From the NCBI GenBank assembly GCA_949752745.1, contig OX457031.1, positions 40,707,502 through 40,771,501 of the forward strand: DNA of 64,000 bases, given 5' to 3'. Shown here piece by piece: positions 34,301 through 44,776 of the stretch (its first letter is position 1; the number at the start of each line of letters is the position of its first letter). A model generated the notes under the pieces. It did not search any database, was not told the origin of the DNA, and saw only the letters and a program-made list of their open reading frames with translations. A program made the position numbers and the translations under genes. This DNA comes from Protula sp. h YS-2021. Lineage: Eukaryota; Annelida; Polychaeta; Sabellida; Serpulidae.

Positions 34301-37300
34301 ATGCCGGAACTTCAAGACGCAAAAAAGAGAGTTTCATTCTCTATAAAAACGGCAAAGGTAAAAGAAGTAGTAAACCCCAACGATGTACTCAAAGTGTTAG
34401 AATCCGATTTCATCGAGAGGAAACAGACCGAGAAGAAACCACTGTCGTATGATGACAAGAAATTTATAAACGCCCTTAGTGAAGGAATTCATGTGAGAGA
34501 GGATAATCACTATGAAATGCCACTCCCCTTCAAGCAGCCGAAACCAAATTTGCCGAACAATAGAAGACAAGCCGAATCGCGTCTGATGCAGTTAAAGATC
34601 AGATTGGAAAGGAATGAGAAATTCCGAAGGGACTATACAAATTTCATGAATGAAATTATCCAAAAGGGATACGCGGAAGAAGTTCCTCCCGAAAAAGAAC
34701 CGATTGAAGGGCAAGTATTTTACATCCCCCATCATGGCATTTATCATCATCGAAAACCGGAGCAAATAAGAGTAGTTTTTGACTGTAGTTCAAAGTACAA
34801 AGGTGTAAGCTTAAACGATGTACTACTCCAAGGCCCTGACATGATCAATGACTTGATCGGAGTCCTGTGTCGATTTAGAAAAGAACCTATCGCGGTAGCC
34901 TGTGATGTTCAAAAGATGTTTTACCAGTTTCATGTGAACCAAGATGATCGTAACTATCTACGATTTCTATGGTGGAAACAAGGAGACATCTCGACAACAG
35001 CTAAAGAGTACCGTATGACAGTTCATCTCTTTGGCGCAATCTCGTCACCCGCTTGCGCCAACTTCGGGCTAAAGCAAGCAGCTGAGGATGGGAGAAGTGA
35101 ATTTGGAACAGCACCATCTGAGTTCTTGAATAACGATTTTTACGTAGATGATGGGCTGACCTCAGTTACTGACTCATCGGATGCTATCGATCTTATACAG
35201 AAAACAAAAGACCTGTGTCAAAGCAGAGGAATCAAACTGCACAAGTTTGTCTGCAACAATAGTGACGTCTTAACAGCAATTCCAGTCGAAGATCGCGCTA
35301 AGAGCGTTTCTACCATTAACATAGGTCAAGAAGAAACGCATGTGGAGCGAGTATTAGGCGTACAGTGGTCAATCGATCTTGACTGTTTCCAGTTTAAAAT
35401 AAAGCTGAAAGAGAGACCAGCCACGAGGCGTGGAATACTATCAACAGTTTCCTCGGTGTATGATCCTCTGGGATTTCTCTCTCCAGTTCTGTTGAAAGGA
35501 AAGCAGATACTACAGGAAATCTGCAGAGACCAAAGCGATTGGGACGATCCCCTCTCCGACGAGATTGTTACGAGATGGCGTAATTGGTGTTGCAAACTGA
35601 AGTCTTTAGAAAACCTCAGAATACCACGATGTATTAAACCTGATGACTTCAAAGTGAAACACGTCGAGCTACATCATTTCTCAGATGCCAGCAATCAAGG
35701 ATACGGAGAGTGTTCCTACGTAAGGTTCACTGACGAAACCGATAGAATCCACTGTGCTCTGCTATTTGCAAAAGCTAGAGTGACCCCCCTGAGACTAATA
35801 TCCATTCCCCGTCTGGAACTCACTGCAGCATTGCTTTCCGTGAAGATCGGTGGCATGCTAAAACAAGAGCTGAAGTACAATGACGTAGCTGAATATTTCT
35901 GGTCAGATAGTAAGGTAGTCTTAGGATATATAGCGAACAACGCCAGGAGATTTCACATATACGTCGCAAACAGAGTGCAACAGATTCGAGATCAAACCGA
36001 AGTGAAACAATGGAACTACGTCAAAACCAGCGATAATCCAGCAGATTATGCTTCAAGAGGATCAACAGCACAGAACCTCCTGAAGAACTCGACGTGGTTT
36101 TCAGGTCCAACATTTCTGTGGACACTCGACTGGAAGTCATATATGGAAGAAAAGCCGATGCAGAGAACTTTCAGTCCTGATGATCCCGAAATAAAGAAAG
36201 CGACTACACTTACGCTACAATCACAAGGACAGGACATCAAATTCGACCTGGAACAACGTCTGAGTAATTTCTCCAGCTGGGAACGCGCGCGAAAAGCCGT
36301 AACGTTCTGTATAAAATACATACGCATATTAAAATCTCGAGTACATGGAGACAAATCAAGAACAAAGACAACCGTAACAGCAACAGATTTGTATGAAGCA
36401 GAGATGGAAATCATCAGATCAATCCAACAGAAAGCATTCAAGGAAGAAATTCAGATACTGAAATGCATTAGCGAAACTCCAACAGTCGACAGAGCAATTG
36501 AGAAAGAACGCAAGACTAAAATAAAGAAAACCAGCAACATCTATCGTCTTGACCCGTTTATTGATCCAACTGGGTTGCTGAGAGTTGGTGGAAGGATAAA
36601 AGCGGCCTCGATAGATGAAAGAGTAAAGCATCCACTTCTGCTTCCAAAGAAAGGACACATCAGTCTACTTATTGTTAGATATTGTCATGAAAGAACTCAC
36701 CATCAAGGACGCGGCATGACAATGAACGAACTTAGGTTGTCCGGTTACTGGGTGATAGGGATGAGCTCAACCGTCGCATACTGTATACGAAGATGTGTTA
36801 TATGTCGGAAGTGGCGAGGATCCGTAACTGAACAAAAGATGGGCGATCTACCTGTAGATAGGACTGAAGCAGTAGCACCTTTTACCTATTGTGCTGTCGA
36901 CCTGTTCGGTCCTTTCATGATTAAACAGGGTCGCAAAGAACTCAAGAGATACGGTGCTCTCTTCACCTGTCTTTCCTGCCGTGCGATTCATATCGAAACT
37001 ACGATTGATCTGACAACCGACTCGTTTCTGAACGCTTTAAGACGATTCATCTCCATACGAGGACCAATTCGGCAACTTCGTTGCGATCAAGGAAGCAATT
37101 TTGTAGGTGCGCGGCGTGAATTACTACAAGAGGCTCCGAACATCGACCAGCTAAAGATACATGACTTCCTCACTAGGCAAGGATGCGACTGGTTTGAGTT
37201 TAAGATGAATGTACCTGCATCAAGCCATATGGGTGGAGTATGGGAACGTCAGATTAGAACTGTAAGGAGCGTTCTCATCTCTTTGTTAGAGCGGTGTGGT

Positions 37301-37864
37301 ACACAACTAGATGATGAAGCGCTTAGAACACTACTTTGCGAAGTTACTGCAATTGTGAACAGCAGACCATTGACTACAGACAACATAAACGATCCCACGA
37401 GCCTAGAACCATTGACTCCGAATCATCTCCTGACGATGAAGTCTAAGGTAGTACTCTCACCTCCAAGAAGCTTTCAGCAAACTGATCTGTACTCCAGAAA
37501 ACGATGGAGAAGAGTGCAGTATCTGGCTAACGCTTTCTGGAATCGATGGCGTAGCGAGTATCTATTATCGCTGCAAACACGTCAAAAATGGTTACATCCG
37601 AGACGCGAAATGCAAAAGGGAGATATCGTACTCTTGAAAGATGACAACCTACCACGCAACCGTTGGTCTTTGGGTCGCGTTGAAGACACATACTTGTCAT
37701 CAAGCGATAACAAAATACGCAAGGTGAAACTGCGCATTGGCGACCCAACACTGGACAAAAGAGGCAGACCAGTTCAGAGTGCTACTTTTCTTGATAGGCC
37801 AGTACAAAAGCTAGTTCTTCTTTTAGAAAACGAGACCGGAGCATCCCCGCCAGAAGAGCCTTAA
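31394..37864 (+). CDS. BEL/Pao Gag-Pol polyprotein
   Basis: 2156 residues in one open frame. An N-terminal charged coiled-coil region (about 110-260) precedes a Gag-like block near PPQDIEKFSGD (about 432). Zinc-binding motifs follow: CFGCLQRGHLNKDC (from 702) and CRVCQKRHP (about 720). The aspartic protease has LLDTQSDTSF (catalytic Asp 806). Reverse transcriptase has FYVDDG (YVDD 1250-1253), then an RNase H-like HHFSDASNQG region. The integrase has a zinc domain (CHERTHH...CVIC, about 1764-1805) and a D,D,E triad at Asp 1836, Asp 1898 and Glu 1951. The C-terminal part resembles the extra domain of BEL/Pao integrases. The start context AAGATGGC is good. No stop or frameshift, so it is probably competent; there is no envelope gene. 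Confidence 0.95.
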   Translation: MAAKTQSDIEMEQHVPFEGETEALPQLCTPPDSRLDREEEIVGSVRGHVEDPYRHEGHEGPVGGVPSSNPDVRRRVPTERGAEYMLDVRRKNLQRCVSKWRSMIDEAWDLIADADSAEALKQKREEVKMVLEEVQVASGKFLEVSTIDEMPIDAIEKDTMDLKKGLNTRIKELKDQETMSKRSQRFEVSSRRSGRSARSRRLEEEAKAAELKVKLKYHQAEAAAAKMEIEKELDITNARLEVLKDDYDDGPSLDRLSDEEPSETKVARYLDTLSQVSQTVPVPQTTNVTSITIVSTAEPTTITSYPTWITSEPYIVPSTGFVRERDFATDATPSQPLNPHAIPFTWRAATTSHGGNTASHQHPVMSTGYGPQIGNTPGRSPKAAPQSLFGTPYRTHPTTSGVEQRRSVNQPTSQGRDASQNVLESMTRLMKRPPQDIEKFSGDALLYRRFVRQFNNYISVYCENDYERLTYLEQFTTGEAHKVVMGYSNLDSSTGYAAAIKELNNRYGNEENIANAYVQKALNWPVIKIADVKALDEYSIFLRECLHAIEEVGALGVLEYQGNLKAMVERLPYQLHDRWRTVVDSRLSANVRVRFADLVDFVSLEARKARNPVYGRDVLKCPTEKDTIKPKKQNRQSQKLPESQCLATRTEKDSETKPKKQEETKNTPCLSCSGNHDIDVCEDFQHKTLEERQKLVKTKGLCFGCLQRGHLNKDCKNKKKCRVCQKRHPTVFHDYYKARTQSGREQNDKNSKEKQSADQAIAQQPDTAVSLCMNGAQSKTSAMVLPVYVSHSSNPLQEKLVYALLDTQSDTSFVSNNVCDFLGVEGIETHLQLSTMALQNALINCRKVTGLKVRGHNRAKKIPIPKAYTQDSIPVNHDHIPSQETARSWNHLESIADEMLPKANYEIGLLLGYNCPQAIMPREVIPAPNEGPYAIRTDLGWSIVGTTASEDEDNLCEVTISHRIMTRETMPELQDAKKRVSFSIKTAKVKEVVNPNDVLKVLESDFIERKQTEKKPLSYDDKKFINALSEGIHVREDNHYEMPLPFKQPKPNLPNNRRQAESRLMQLKIRLERNEKFRRDYTNFMNEIIQKGYAEEVPPEKEPIEGQVFYIPHHGIYHHRKPEQIRVVFDCSSKYKGVSLNDVLLQGPDMINDLIGVLCRFRKEPIAVACDVQKMFYQFHVNQDDRNYLRFLWWKQGDISTTAKEYRMTVHLFGAISSPACANFGLKQAAEDGRSEFGTAPSEFLNNDFYVDDGLTSVTDSSDAIDLIQKTKDLCQSRGIKLHKFVCNNSDVLTAIPVEDRAKSVSTINIGQEETHVERVLGVQWSIDLDCFQFKIKLKERPATRRGILSTVSSVYDPLGFLSPVLLKGKQILQEICRDQSDWDDPLSDEIVTRWRNWCCKLKSLENLRIPRCIKPDDFKVKHVELHHFSDASNQGYGECSYVRFTDETDRIHCALLFAKARVTPLRLISIPRLELTAALLSVKIGGMLKQELKYNDVAEYFWSDSKVVLGYIANNARRFHIYVANRVQQIRDQTEVKQWNYVKTSDNPADYASRGSTAQNLLKNSTWFSGPTFLWTLDWKSYMEEKPMQRTFSPDDPEIKKATTLTLQSQGQDIKFDLEQRLSNFSSWERARKAVTFCIKYIRILKSRVHGDKSRTKTTVTATDLYEAEMEIIRSIQQKAFKEEIQILKCISETPTVDRAIEKERKTKIKKTSNIYRLDPFIDPTGLLRVGGRIKAASIDERVKHPLLLPKKGHISLLIVRYCHERTHHQGRGMTMNELRLSGYWVIGMSSTVAYCIRRCVICRKWRGSVTEQKMGDLPVDRTEAVAPFTYCAVDLFGPFMIKQGRKELKRYGALFTCLSCRAIHIETTIDLTTDSFLNALRRFISIRGPIRQLRCDQGSNFVGARRELLQEAPNIDQLKIHDFLTRQGCDWFEFKMNVPASSHMGGVWERQIRTVRSVLISLLERCGTQLDDEALRTLLCEVTAIVNSRPLTTDNINDPTSLEPLTPNHLLTMKSKVVLSPPRSFQQTDLYSRKRWRRVQYLANAFWNRWRSEYLLSLQTRQKWLHPRREMQKGDIVLLKDDNLPRNRWSLGRVEDTYLSSSDNKIRKVKLRIGDPTLDKRGRPVQSATFLDRPVQKLVLLLENETGASPPEEP

Positions 37865-38412
37865 AAATCCCGATTGTGATATGTTATGTCGAAAAGACTC
37901 GGTGAACACATGAACTGAATTCGTCGCTTAGTGCCAGTCGTGTTAGTGCCGTTCCCCTTCCCGATCTGATCCGTCCTTCCGCATTAAAAAGTTGAATTGT
38001 GAATGTTTGAGGGTAACATGTTGAAAACGCATAGACGTGACAACTTAAGACTGCGTTATAATGCTGAAGCTATTGTGACGTTTTGGCTTGTCATGGCCCA
38101 CGGTCTGAAATTGGGTCGAGAACTGCTCTGCTGTATTAAAGCGGAAGCTCTTTAAAATCAACAAATGATATAAGTTCTATGTTAACATGGCTATCCACAA
38201 GCTACATACATATTACAAATTGCACTTCCTGTACTTTAAGGCGTAAAATTAATATTGCAAAGTTTCGGGGTTTTTTTGGTAGCCCATTGCAGTATGATAA
38301 TTTATAATTTTGTTTTACTCATGCTCTGAAGCATCTTGAGTAAATATTGTGCTGAAGTCAAAGTAAAATTGAATTGTAAAGTAAAATTTTAAGTTTAAAT
38401 TTTGAGGAGCCA
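37865..38412 (+). other. BEL/Pao 3' untranslated internal region
   Basis: 548 bp between the gag-pol stop and the 3' LTR. A short purine-rich TTTGAGGAGCCA just before the LTR is the only candidate polypurine tract and is weak. No envelope-like frame. Confidence 0.75.
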
Positions 38413-38940
38413 TGTAACGGCTGATCCGTTGACGAGCAGCTGCTCACCGGAACCAAATGAACCAATCAAACTTAAGTAGGTCAAGGCAGCCATCTTGAAT
38501 AAATCTATTAAACTACGCAGTTGGTAAAATTCGGAATTTTGTGGATATTTTCTTAGAATTAGAGGGCGAAAAGGTAAGAATCATATGTTATTAAATTTCT
38601 CAGTATATATAGATCATCCAGATGTAAATTTTATTAGAATTCACTCCCAGTTGTGCCGCTAATTTGCGATGATTTCTCGGATCACATAACGTATCGCCCG
38701 TTCTGTTTGTGTTCGGGGATTTTCGAGTAAATTAAACAGATTTCTGTGGAATATTAGTTTTAAAGTATTCTTGCCGAAGCCAGGATTAAGTACCGAAAAT
38801 AGTTACCGAGTTTTGTATTGTTCTTTTCAGTTTTTTCACGATGTTTTGGCGTTGAACAAAGAACATTCATAGACCAGAGTCTTGCCAATAAACATCCGTT
38901 CACAACTTTAGCCTTTTATTGAAACGAACCAGCAGTTACA
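38413..38940 (+). repeat. BEL/Pao 3' LTR
   Basis: 528 bp, same ends and, by eye, the same sequence as the 5' LTR. Followed directly by ATATG, the second copy of the target duplication. Confidence 0.96.
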
Positions 38941-39833
38941 ATATGGGCATTCCCATGTAAAATACACGTATATTATGCGCAGTCTGGCAATGTGGGCTTA
39001 TTATCGCAGACCGGAAACAGCCGCCATTGAGCGATATTATATTTAAATTTTGCTACATTCTGCATATTTTGGTGGAGGGCTGCCTTTTTTCTAAGTATAA
39101 TAGAAAGTTAGACATGGAAATACCAATTTCACTAAAATTTTTATGCTTAAAACTCCTTTAAGGAGTACTTTATAAATGAACTATAGTTATAAAGGTACAT
39201 GTCTGTGTATTCGATGGAGTTATCGTGTATGTTCAGGGTGGGTCGTCCCTTTAAAATTCCATGCTTAATATGCGTGGGAATTCCCACATATAAAATGCAT
39301 GGAAATATATGCGTATAAAATGCCTGGGTTCACATGTGCATAATACACATAGGAAAGAGTCTCAAATTCTCCTAAATCCCACGTAACTACGTGGGAATTC
39401 CCCAACAAAATATACATTATTTATGCGTGGGTACGTGGGAATACCCACATATATTATGCATAGTGCCCATGTGGGACTGCTATCTGGGGCGCAAGGTTTT
39501 ACAATCTATGTCATTTCGAAATTTTAATCCTCCCATTTAATAAAAACGGGTTTGAAACGATGTTTTTTATTATAGCGATTAGGTATTATACGTGTAATTT
39601 GTGCAATCTGCCTTAAAGTGACAAATTCAAAAAAATAATAATAAAAATTGCTGAGCTAACGGATGTTACCGGGCAAAATGTCAGCTGCGAGGGATCTTGT
39701 TTGTTGCTAATTTAATATTTACCTGCAACCCTTAGCAGAAGTTTGTGAACGTGCATTGGCAGAAACCCCCTGCCCATGCGTATACATCTTACTGTCAATA
39801 CCGTACTTATATCCTACATCGAAAGTCATATTT

Positions 39834-40875
39834 CAGGCTGGCCCATCACGGCGTAGAAGAGGACTCTTCGCAATTAGAACTAGAGCGGCCAGTGCACAAA
39901 AAACATAAGAGTACAGACTCATATTACACACTTTCAATCGACACCTATACTTAATTTTTTGTTTTTTGTAAACAAAAACAAATACCTCCCCCATTAAACC
40001 CATAATTCCATAACCAGTTTCCTTTTTTCTTATTACTGAAATAAAATATTCTTTGCTGCAAAAGGAATCGTAATTCGCTGTCAAAAGTTGATATATTCAC
40101 TAAAACAGATTTTACTCTGGTGGTCGAAAAAATGGAATTTACTTTTCCTTTTCACCTGGGTTTTGAAGTTGGCCGCTTTAGCAGTATTACTGTACTAAAT
40201 TATGTGGTCAGGTTTTGTCGGAAGTTGGTCAAGACAAGCAGGTTTTATCGTACGTCTTTTTATCCGGATCTTGAAGGGGTCATGGCAAACAGGTTTTAAT
40301 TCCACACTACCTTCAAGAGCCGCAAAAAAAACATTTTTTTGCGGCTCTTGAAGGTAGTGTGGATTTTTTGATAACCGTCATCCCCCGTACACTAGTCCCC
40401 GGCCATCTAATGAAGGTGCGAATCTAAACGCAACCCTAACTACCAAAGGTTACGGTGACGGCCTGCAGACTAAGTGTAGTTATAGCCAAGATATATTATC
40501 TTGTCTTCGTTATTCTCATCGATTTAAAAGCACCGGAAAGGCATGCTATAGAACTACGCAACAGATGACTCACCTTAGTTGCAGAAGTTGGAGGGGGCCA
40601 TTTTGGTGCCAAATGGTGAGCTGCTTGTCATAAGATATCAGTCGACTCACTTTAAAAGTGTAAAATACTTCCCGGTGCTGCAGACAATGCTAATCATCAT
40701 AAAATAACTCCCATACATGGAACAGCTTACCAAAAAAATGAAAGCAAGTTTTTGTAAAAAAGCTAGACCTGATGAGACCTCGTAGATAACGACTTCATGA
40801 TGTACCACAAATGCCACTGATCCTTGACTGAGTGGCATATTACGCAAAAGCTGTAGATGAGTGACGCACAAAAAG
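39834..40875. repeat. Dispersed repeat family R, copy A (uninterrupted)
   Basis: About 1 kb that aligns in the same orientation with 48690-50330. Shared blocks include CACTTTCAATCGACACCTAT, GAAGTTGGTCAAGACA, AACCGTCATCCCC, CCATTTTGGTGCCAAA, CTGCTTGTCATAA and ACTTTAAAAGTG. No protein is recognisable. This copy lacks the foldback insertion seen in copy B. It contains a perfect 30-bp hairpin (40301-40363) that copy B does not have. Confidence 0.75.
40301..40363. repeat. Perfect 30-bp inverted repeat with 3-base loop
   Basis: Left arm 40301-40330 begins TCCACACTACCTTCAAGAGC; the right arm 40334-40363 is its exact reverse complement; the loop is ACA. Copy B of the family has only a sequence similar to the right arm (TTGAAGGTCCGGG...), so the left arm appears to have been copied from the right one. 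Confidence 0.9.
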
Positions 40876-40970
40876 GTTATTTACAGCCAATCTAAGAAAC
40901 AGCCATGGATCGAATTGAGGTCCAGCTGACGAATATGGAATATGAATATGGTAGAGAAGTCACGGCCACC

Positions 40971-41265
40971 CAGCAAACATGAAAACGTCAGAATGACGTC
41001 GGAATGACGTCGACGTCGTGACTCGATGTTTCCAACGTCGGACTGACGTGTCGGTTTTGGTTGCATCTGAAATGGAACCGACGTCTGGTTTTCAACGTCA
41101 GAATGACGTCGGCTTCCCACGTCAATCTGTCGTCAGATTTTGGTTGTATATGAAACGGAACCGACGTCGGGTTTGCAACGTCAGCATGACGTCAGGTTCC
41201 GACGCCAATCCGACGTTGGATTTTCACGGCAGATTGACGTCGGAATTCTGACGTCAATTTTAGGC
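40971..41265. repeat. Repeat of AACGTCGGAATGACGTC-type units beginning CCCAGCAAACA
   Basis: Starts CCCAGCAAACATGAAAACGTC, then about 290 bases of short units based on ACGTCAGAATGACGTCGG, roughly ten copies of the palindrome GACGTC or its variants, alternating in direction. It resembles the internal structure of the CCCAGTTAGCA elements (GC-richer palindromic units after a CCCAG start) but with a different unit. I cannot find a matching right terminus, so it may be truncated. Confidence 0.6.
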
Positions 41266-41719
41266 TGAAAAGTATATTGGAACACATGTTAACAGTGTCA
41301 ACATGCTGAAACTCAAGATATCTTCAGAATGTTTGCGAATCCTTAAGAATTACAAAGCTGTTTTTAAACTTAATCAAATCAAATTAAGTTTTTAAACTTA
41401 ATCAAACAATAAAATAAAGCAGTACGCTTTGCATCACCGAAGTTCTGGATGATTGACAACAAGACATAGAGCATTTTTTTATATTGTACATTGTAATAAT
41501 ATAATACACTTGCAATATAACCTTTGAAAAATAAACAATGATTATTTTGGAAAATGTCGGAAAAGGACTTCGGAATGACGTGGGTTTTGGGTCATATAGA
41601 GCGCGACCAAATCCGACAGTTATGCGACGTTTCAACAGTTCAAATTTGTTTGTACTGGCGTCGTGAACAAATAACAACCATTCTACAACTTCACAGTGCT
41701 TGTTTTGATTACCAGGGTG

Positions 41720-42480
41720 ATATGGCATTCATTCTTAATTCTACGGGCAGAAGAACAGAAGGAATACCTTTCGGTGACAAGGGGGTTGTAATTCCGAAGC
41801 CGATGCACACTGCCGGCCCGAGGAAGCTGCGAGGTAGTTATCAAGGAAAAGCTAAACAGCCTTTTTGTCAACGGATGTAGTAGCCAACGATTAATCAAGA
41901 TATTCAAGCATGTTTCAGTCCAAATCTATGAAGAGATAGCCTCAAAACACCATGAACAGCTGATGCCAAGTCCTCTCCTATCCGGTCCATGGCAAAAATT
42001 AGGTTTGATGTAGTTGAGTTTGAAAAAAATCACTATGATGCCGTTGTAGACTATTACATCAGGTACATTGAGGCAGTCTGCACCCCAAATATGACTAGCG
42101 AGACCGTAACTTAAAACTGAAGTCAATATTTTCCAGACACTATTTTCTAGGCATTCCCACTTAATGCACAACTTTGGAGCAAGGCAATTATTCTGCACAG
42201 AATTTGCATACTTCAATGGGGAACACAACTTTATTCATACCATCAGCAGTCCACCTTTCAGCCCAAGCAATGGTGAAGCCAAAGTTGCAGTGAAAATCGC
42301 CAAACGGTGCCTGATGCAGCCTGATCGGTTTGTGGCACTGATGCTATACAGATCAACGCCTCAGTCAGCGACTGACGACTCTCCATCGCGATTGGTTTTA
42401 GGAAAGCAAATAAGAACAACAGCCCCAACGCTTCTAGAAACGCTTATCCCTGAGTGGCTCAATGAGGCGTCCGTATGACC
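41720..42480 (+). pseudogene. Degenerate Ty3/gypsy-type integrase
   Basis: Translated pieces in changing frames resemble successive integrase blocks: GDKGVVIPKPM near the zinc-binding region, then FDVVEFEKNHYDAVVDYYIR around 42003-42065 (the W-x-x-x-G-x-D-L and V-V-D-Y-Y-S-R-Y block), then IHTISSPPFSPSNGEA from about 42235 (the S-S-P-x-x-P-Q-S-N-G block), with YRSTPQSATDDSPSRLVLGK further on. Stops and frameshifts separate them, so it is not functional. The orientation agrees with the gag-protease remnants at 26750-29060, and it may be the far end of the same old element. Confidence 0.72.
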
Positions 42481-42499
42481 AAATGATGTATCTCAAATA

Positions 42500-44395
42500 C
42501 TGAACATAACAAAGAGCAGCGACAAAGTCTGTTCTCTCACTGAATGCACATTTTAGGGCTGTAGTGTTGCCGTTTAAAATTTCGAAGCACTTTGCTTTGT
42601 TTTTATTTTTGTTTTGGTGCTCTAAGTACGGATATTTATGGACATCGGGCAATGTTTTTGTTTGCACACGCCAATATAATGTGGCGCTTTACTGAAAGTG
42701 ATAAACGTATACAACTAGAACAGTCATTTTATTACAAATCCAAGGAAACAAGGCATCCCTCAGTTAAGTCTTTTCTGAAATTAATTTAAAATGAAAGGAA
42801 AAAATTACATACAAAATTATATGATTTTAAGTTTTCACAAAGTGAAACAACCAGAAATGTTCTATTCAACAATGACCCATTTGTGTTTTTACTATTCACA
42901 GTAACTGTTCTTTTTTTTTTTTAACTTTCCTGTTAATAAACTACAAGACAACACAATAGCATGTATGAGAACAAAAATTACAGCGAAAATCACTGAACCC
43001 ATAAAGTAGCTTAACATAAAGGCTTAATTTTGTTATCTATGAAAGCATACTTGATTTGTTTTGGTGTTATTCTCTCACTGACTTGACCCACTGACTTGAC
43101 GCACAATAACGGCAAAAGAACAGTTGCTCTGTGTATTGCTTCCTTACTCAGTTAGACCTCATTAAATAGGTGTGGATACGCATGTGTTCAAGAAATGAAA
43201 ACAAACCAAAAAACAAAGATAGTCGGTCGCGATATCATATTACTATATTGCGATATCATATTACGATATCATGTTACGGAAAAACACTGACAAAAGTGCT
43301 CCACGGTCATTTTATATACAGTATATCTGTCTCTGAAAAACAAACAGTACTTAATTGGTATTTTAAATTTGGCACGAATTTTGATTACTACTCTTCACCT
43401 ACCAGGCAATGAAGCAGCTACCTGATTAGTAGGGAACATTTTCACGTTTTTATCCCTCTCGGCTAATAAGATCGCAGCACTGCTTTGACTGCTACTGCTT
43501 TGCTGCCTGATTTACTGAGCATAAATGTTAACACACTGACACCCCCCCCCCAAAAAAAAAGAGCCTGGAAACGACTCGTCCTTACAAAGATCCACATAAC
43601 ATTTGAAAAAGTTTGACCATTAAACATGAAGACACAATTATTATATTTAACTCAAAGTTGCCTCATTTATTTTATAGCTTTGGCTGCACTTTTCTCTCAT
43701 GTTATTTAACATTATCTTCTCTGAGTATTTCGCATGTAGCGCACGTAATTGTGGTTTCGTTCGTTTCCTCTGCAATTTTATTACCTCGTCATTTCGATAA
43801 TTTGGTTAACAGAAACGTCAAAGCTTTATCTACGGCTTGACTGAACAAGGTCCTAAAGGTAAATTTTATAACAATAGCAATTGTATTACGAAATCGTAGC
43901 ACCCAAATTCATCACCTCTCTCCTTCATTAAAACATCCAATCTGTAATTCATCAATTTAGTTGACTGTGGGAGGGAAGGTTCGTAAGGATGATCCCATAC
44001 ATACACTTCACAACCATTCGGTAATAAAAACTATATGTGGGAATGAAATGGAGCTGTGGCACAACAGCTGTCTGATTTTCCAGTGGATTTTCTAACGGCA
44101 TACATTTTGAATAGCAGTGGATCTATTAACAGTTCTCTTTTTTTTAATCTGCTGCACGCGTCTCCACCAAACATTTAATCCGGGTAAGTCACAAGTACAC
44201 TTTTCTGCAACCCACTCCCCCCCCCCCCCAGCGGATACATCGAAGTCAGTATCCACTCAGGCACATAAGAACACAAACTGCCACCCAAGAGTTTACAACT
44301 ATAGTATTCAATAAGAAACCACTTCAATCTTGCCTTACTAATAACATTGAACTGCAATACTAAAAATATAACCTGTATGAAAATCTATTAGTCTT
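42500..44395. other. AT-rich flank downstream of the inhibitor gene
   Basis: No coding sequence recognised. Includes a T tract near 42911-42922, short GATATCATATTACGATATCA repetition at 43228-43275, and a C run with adjoining A run at 43542-43560. The downstream part may hold 3' untranslated sequence of the inhibitor gene. Confidence 0.6.
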
Positions 44396-44401
44396 TTTAT
44401 T
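44396..44401 (-). terminator. Candidate polyadenylation signal AATAAA of the inhibitor gene
   Basis: TTTATT on the plus strand (AATAAA on the minus strand), about 150 bases after the stop codon of the Kunitz exon. It is the first such hexamer downstream; position is the only evidence. Confidence 0.4.
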
Positions 44402-44552
44402 TTACATTCCATAACTAACTTATTTCCGCAAGTTAAAGTTATGTTTGATTTACAGCTCTAATTTACATCTCAAGGGAGAATGTATAAAAGTCGTCAGTGT
44501 TCAACAAAAATGCTTGAATTGCAATTTCACTGGAGGATGTAACAGGCTTTTA

Positions 44553-44776
44553 TCAAAAGCCAAGTATTTTCATGAACCATAAGTGGCTCTCGTCTGCTTG
44601 TGCCGGTTCCGGGATATCACAATACGTCATGCATTCCTCCTCACTGCGGAAATTGTTCTCGTTGCCCCGGCAACCGCCATAACGGAACGTCTTGCAGGTA
44701 CCATCTACTGGGTCGAAGTGCCAGCGCGTTTTCAACGAGCGACACGGGCCTTTCTTAGCAGGCATTGCGCAGATTT
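44553..44776 (-). CDS. Inhibitor last exon: Kunitz/BPTI domain
   Basis: 224 nt. All six Kunitz cysteines with canonical spacing (8, 15, 7, 12, 3): ICAMPAKKGPC, RWHFDPVDGTC, FRYGGCRGNENNF and EECMTYC. The residue after the second cysteine, the usual P1, is Arg, which suggests inhibition of trypsin-like proteases. A 20-residue tail DIPEPAQADESHLWFMKILG precedes Phe and the TGA stop at 44555-44553. Acceptor TATACAG|AA completes a Glu codon with the previous exon. Confidence 0.95.

Larger units (their letters stand above)
29769..38940 (+). mobile_element. Full-length BEL/Pao LTR retrotransposon
   Basis: 9172 bp with two 528-bp LTRs, a single gag-pol frame of 2156 codons and a 5-bp target duplication (ATATG at 29764-29768 and 38941-38945). 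LTR ends are TGTAAC...GTTACA. Reading the two LTRs base by base I see no difference, so the insertion is recent. Domain order protease, reverse transcriptase, RNase H, integrase, with a single fused frame and no envelope, is that of BEL/Pao. It sits inside the second CCCAGTTAGCA-type element. Confidence 0.96.
29370..39488. mobile_element. Second CCCAGTTAGCA-type TIR element, split by the BEL insertion
   Basis: The left terminus CCCAGTTAGCA is at 29370-29380; the right terminus TGCTATCTGGG at 39478-39488 is its inverse with one mismatch. The two parts (29370-29768 and 38946-39488) together make about 0.94 kb. They are rich in CCCACGTA, CGTGGGAATTCCCAC and GTATATTACG units, a diverged AT-richer version of the units in the first element. 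The BEL element entered at ATATG. No coding frame of its own. Confidence 0.7.

Noticed and set aside
37865..38412. Search for an envelope gene after BEL gag-pol
   Set aside because: Only 548 bases remain before the LTR and no open frame of note exists there.
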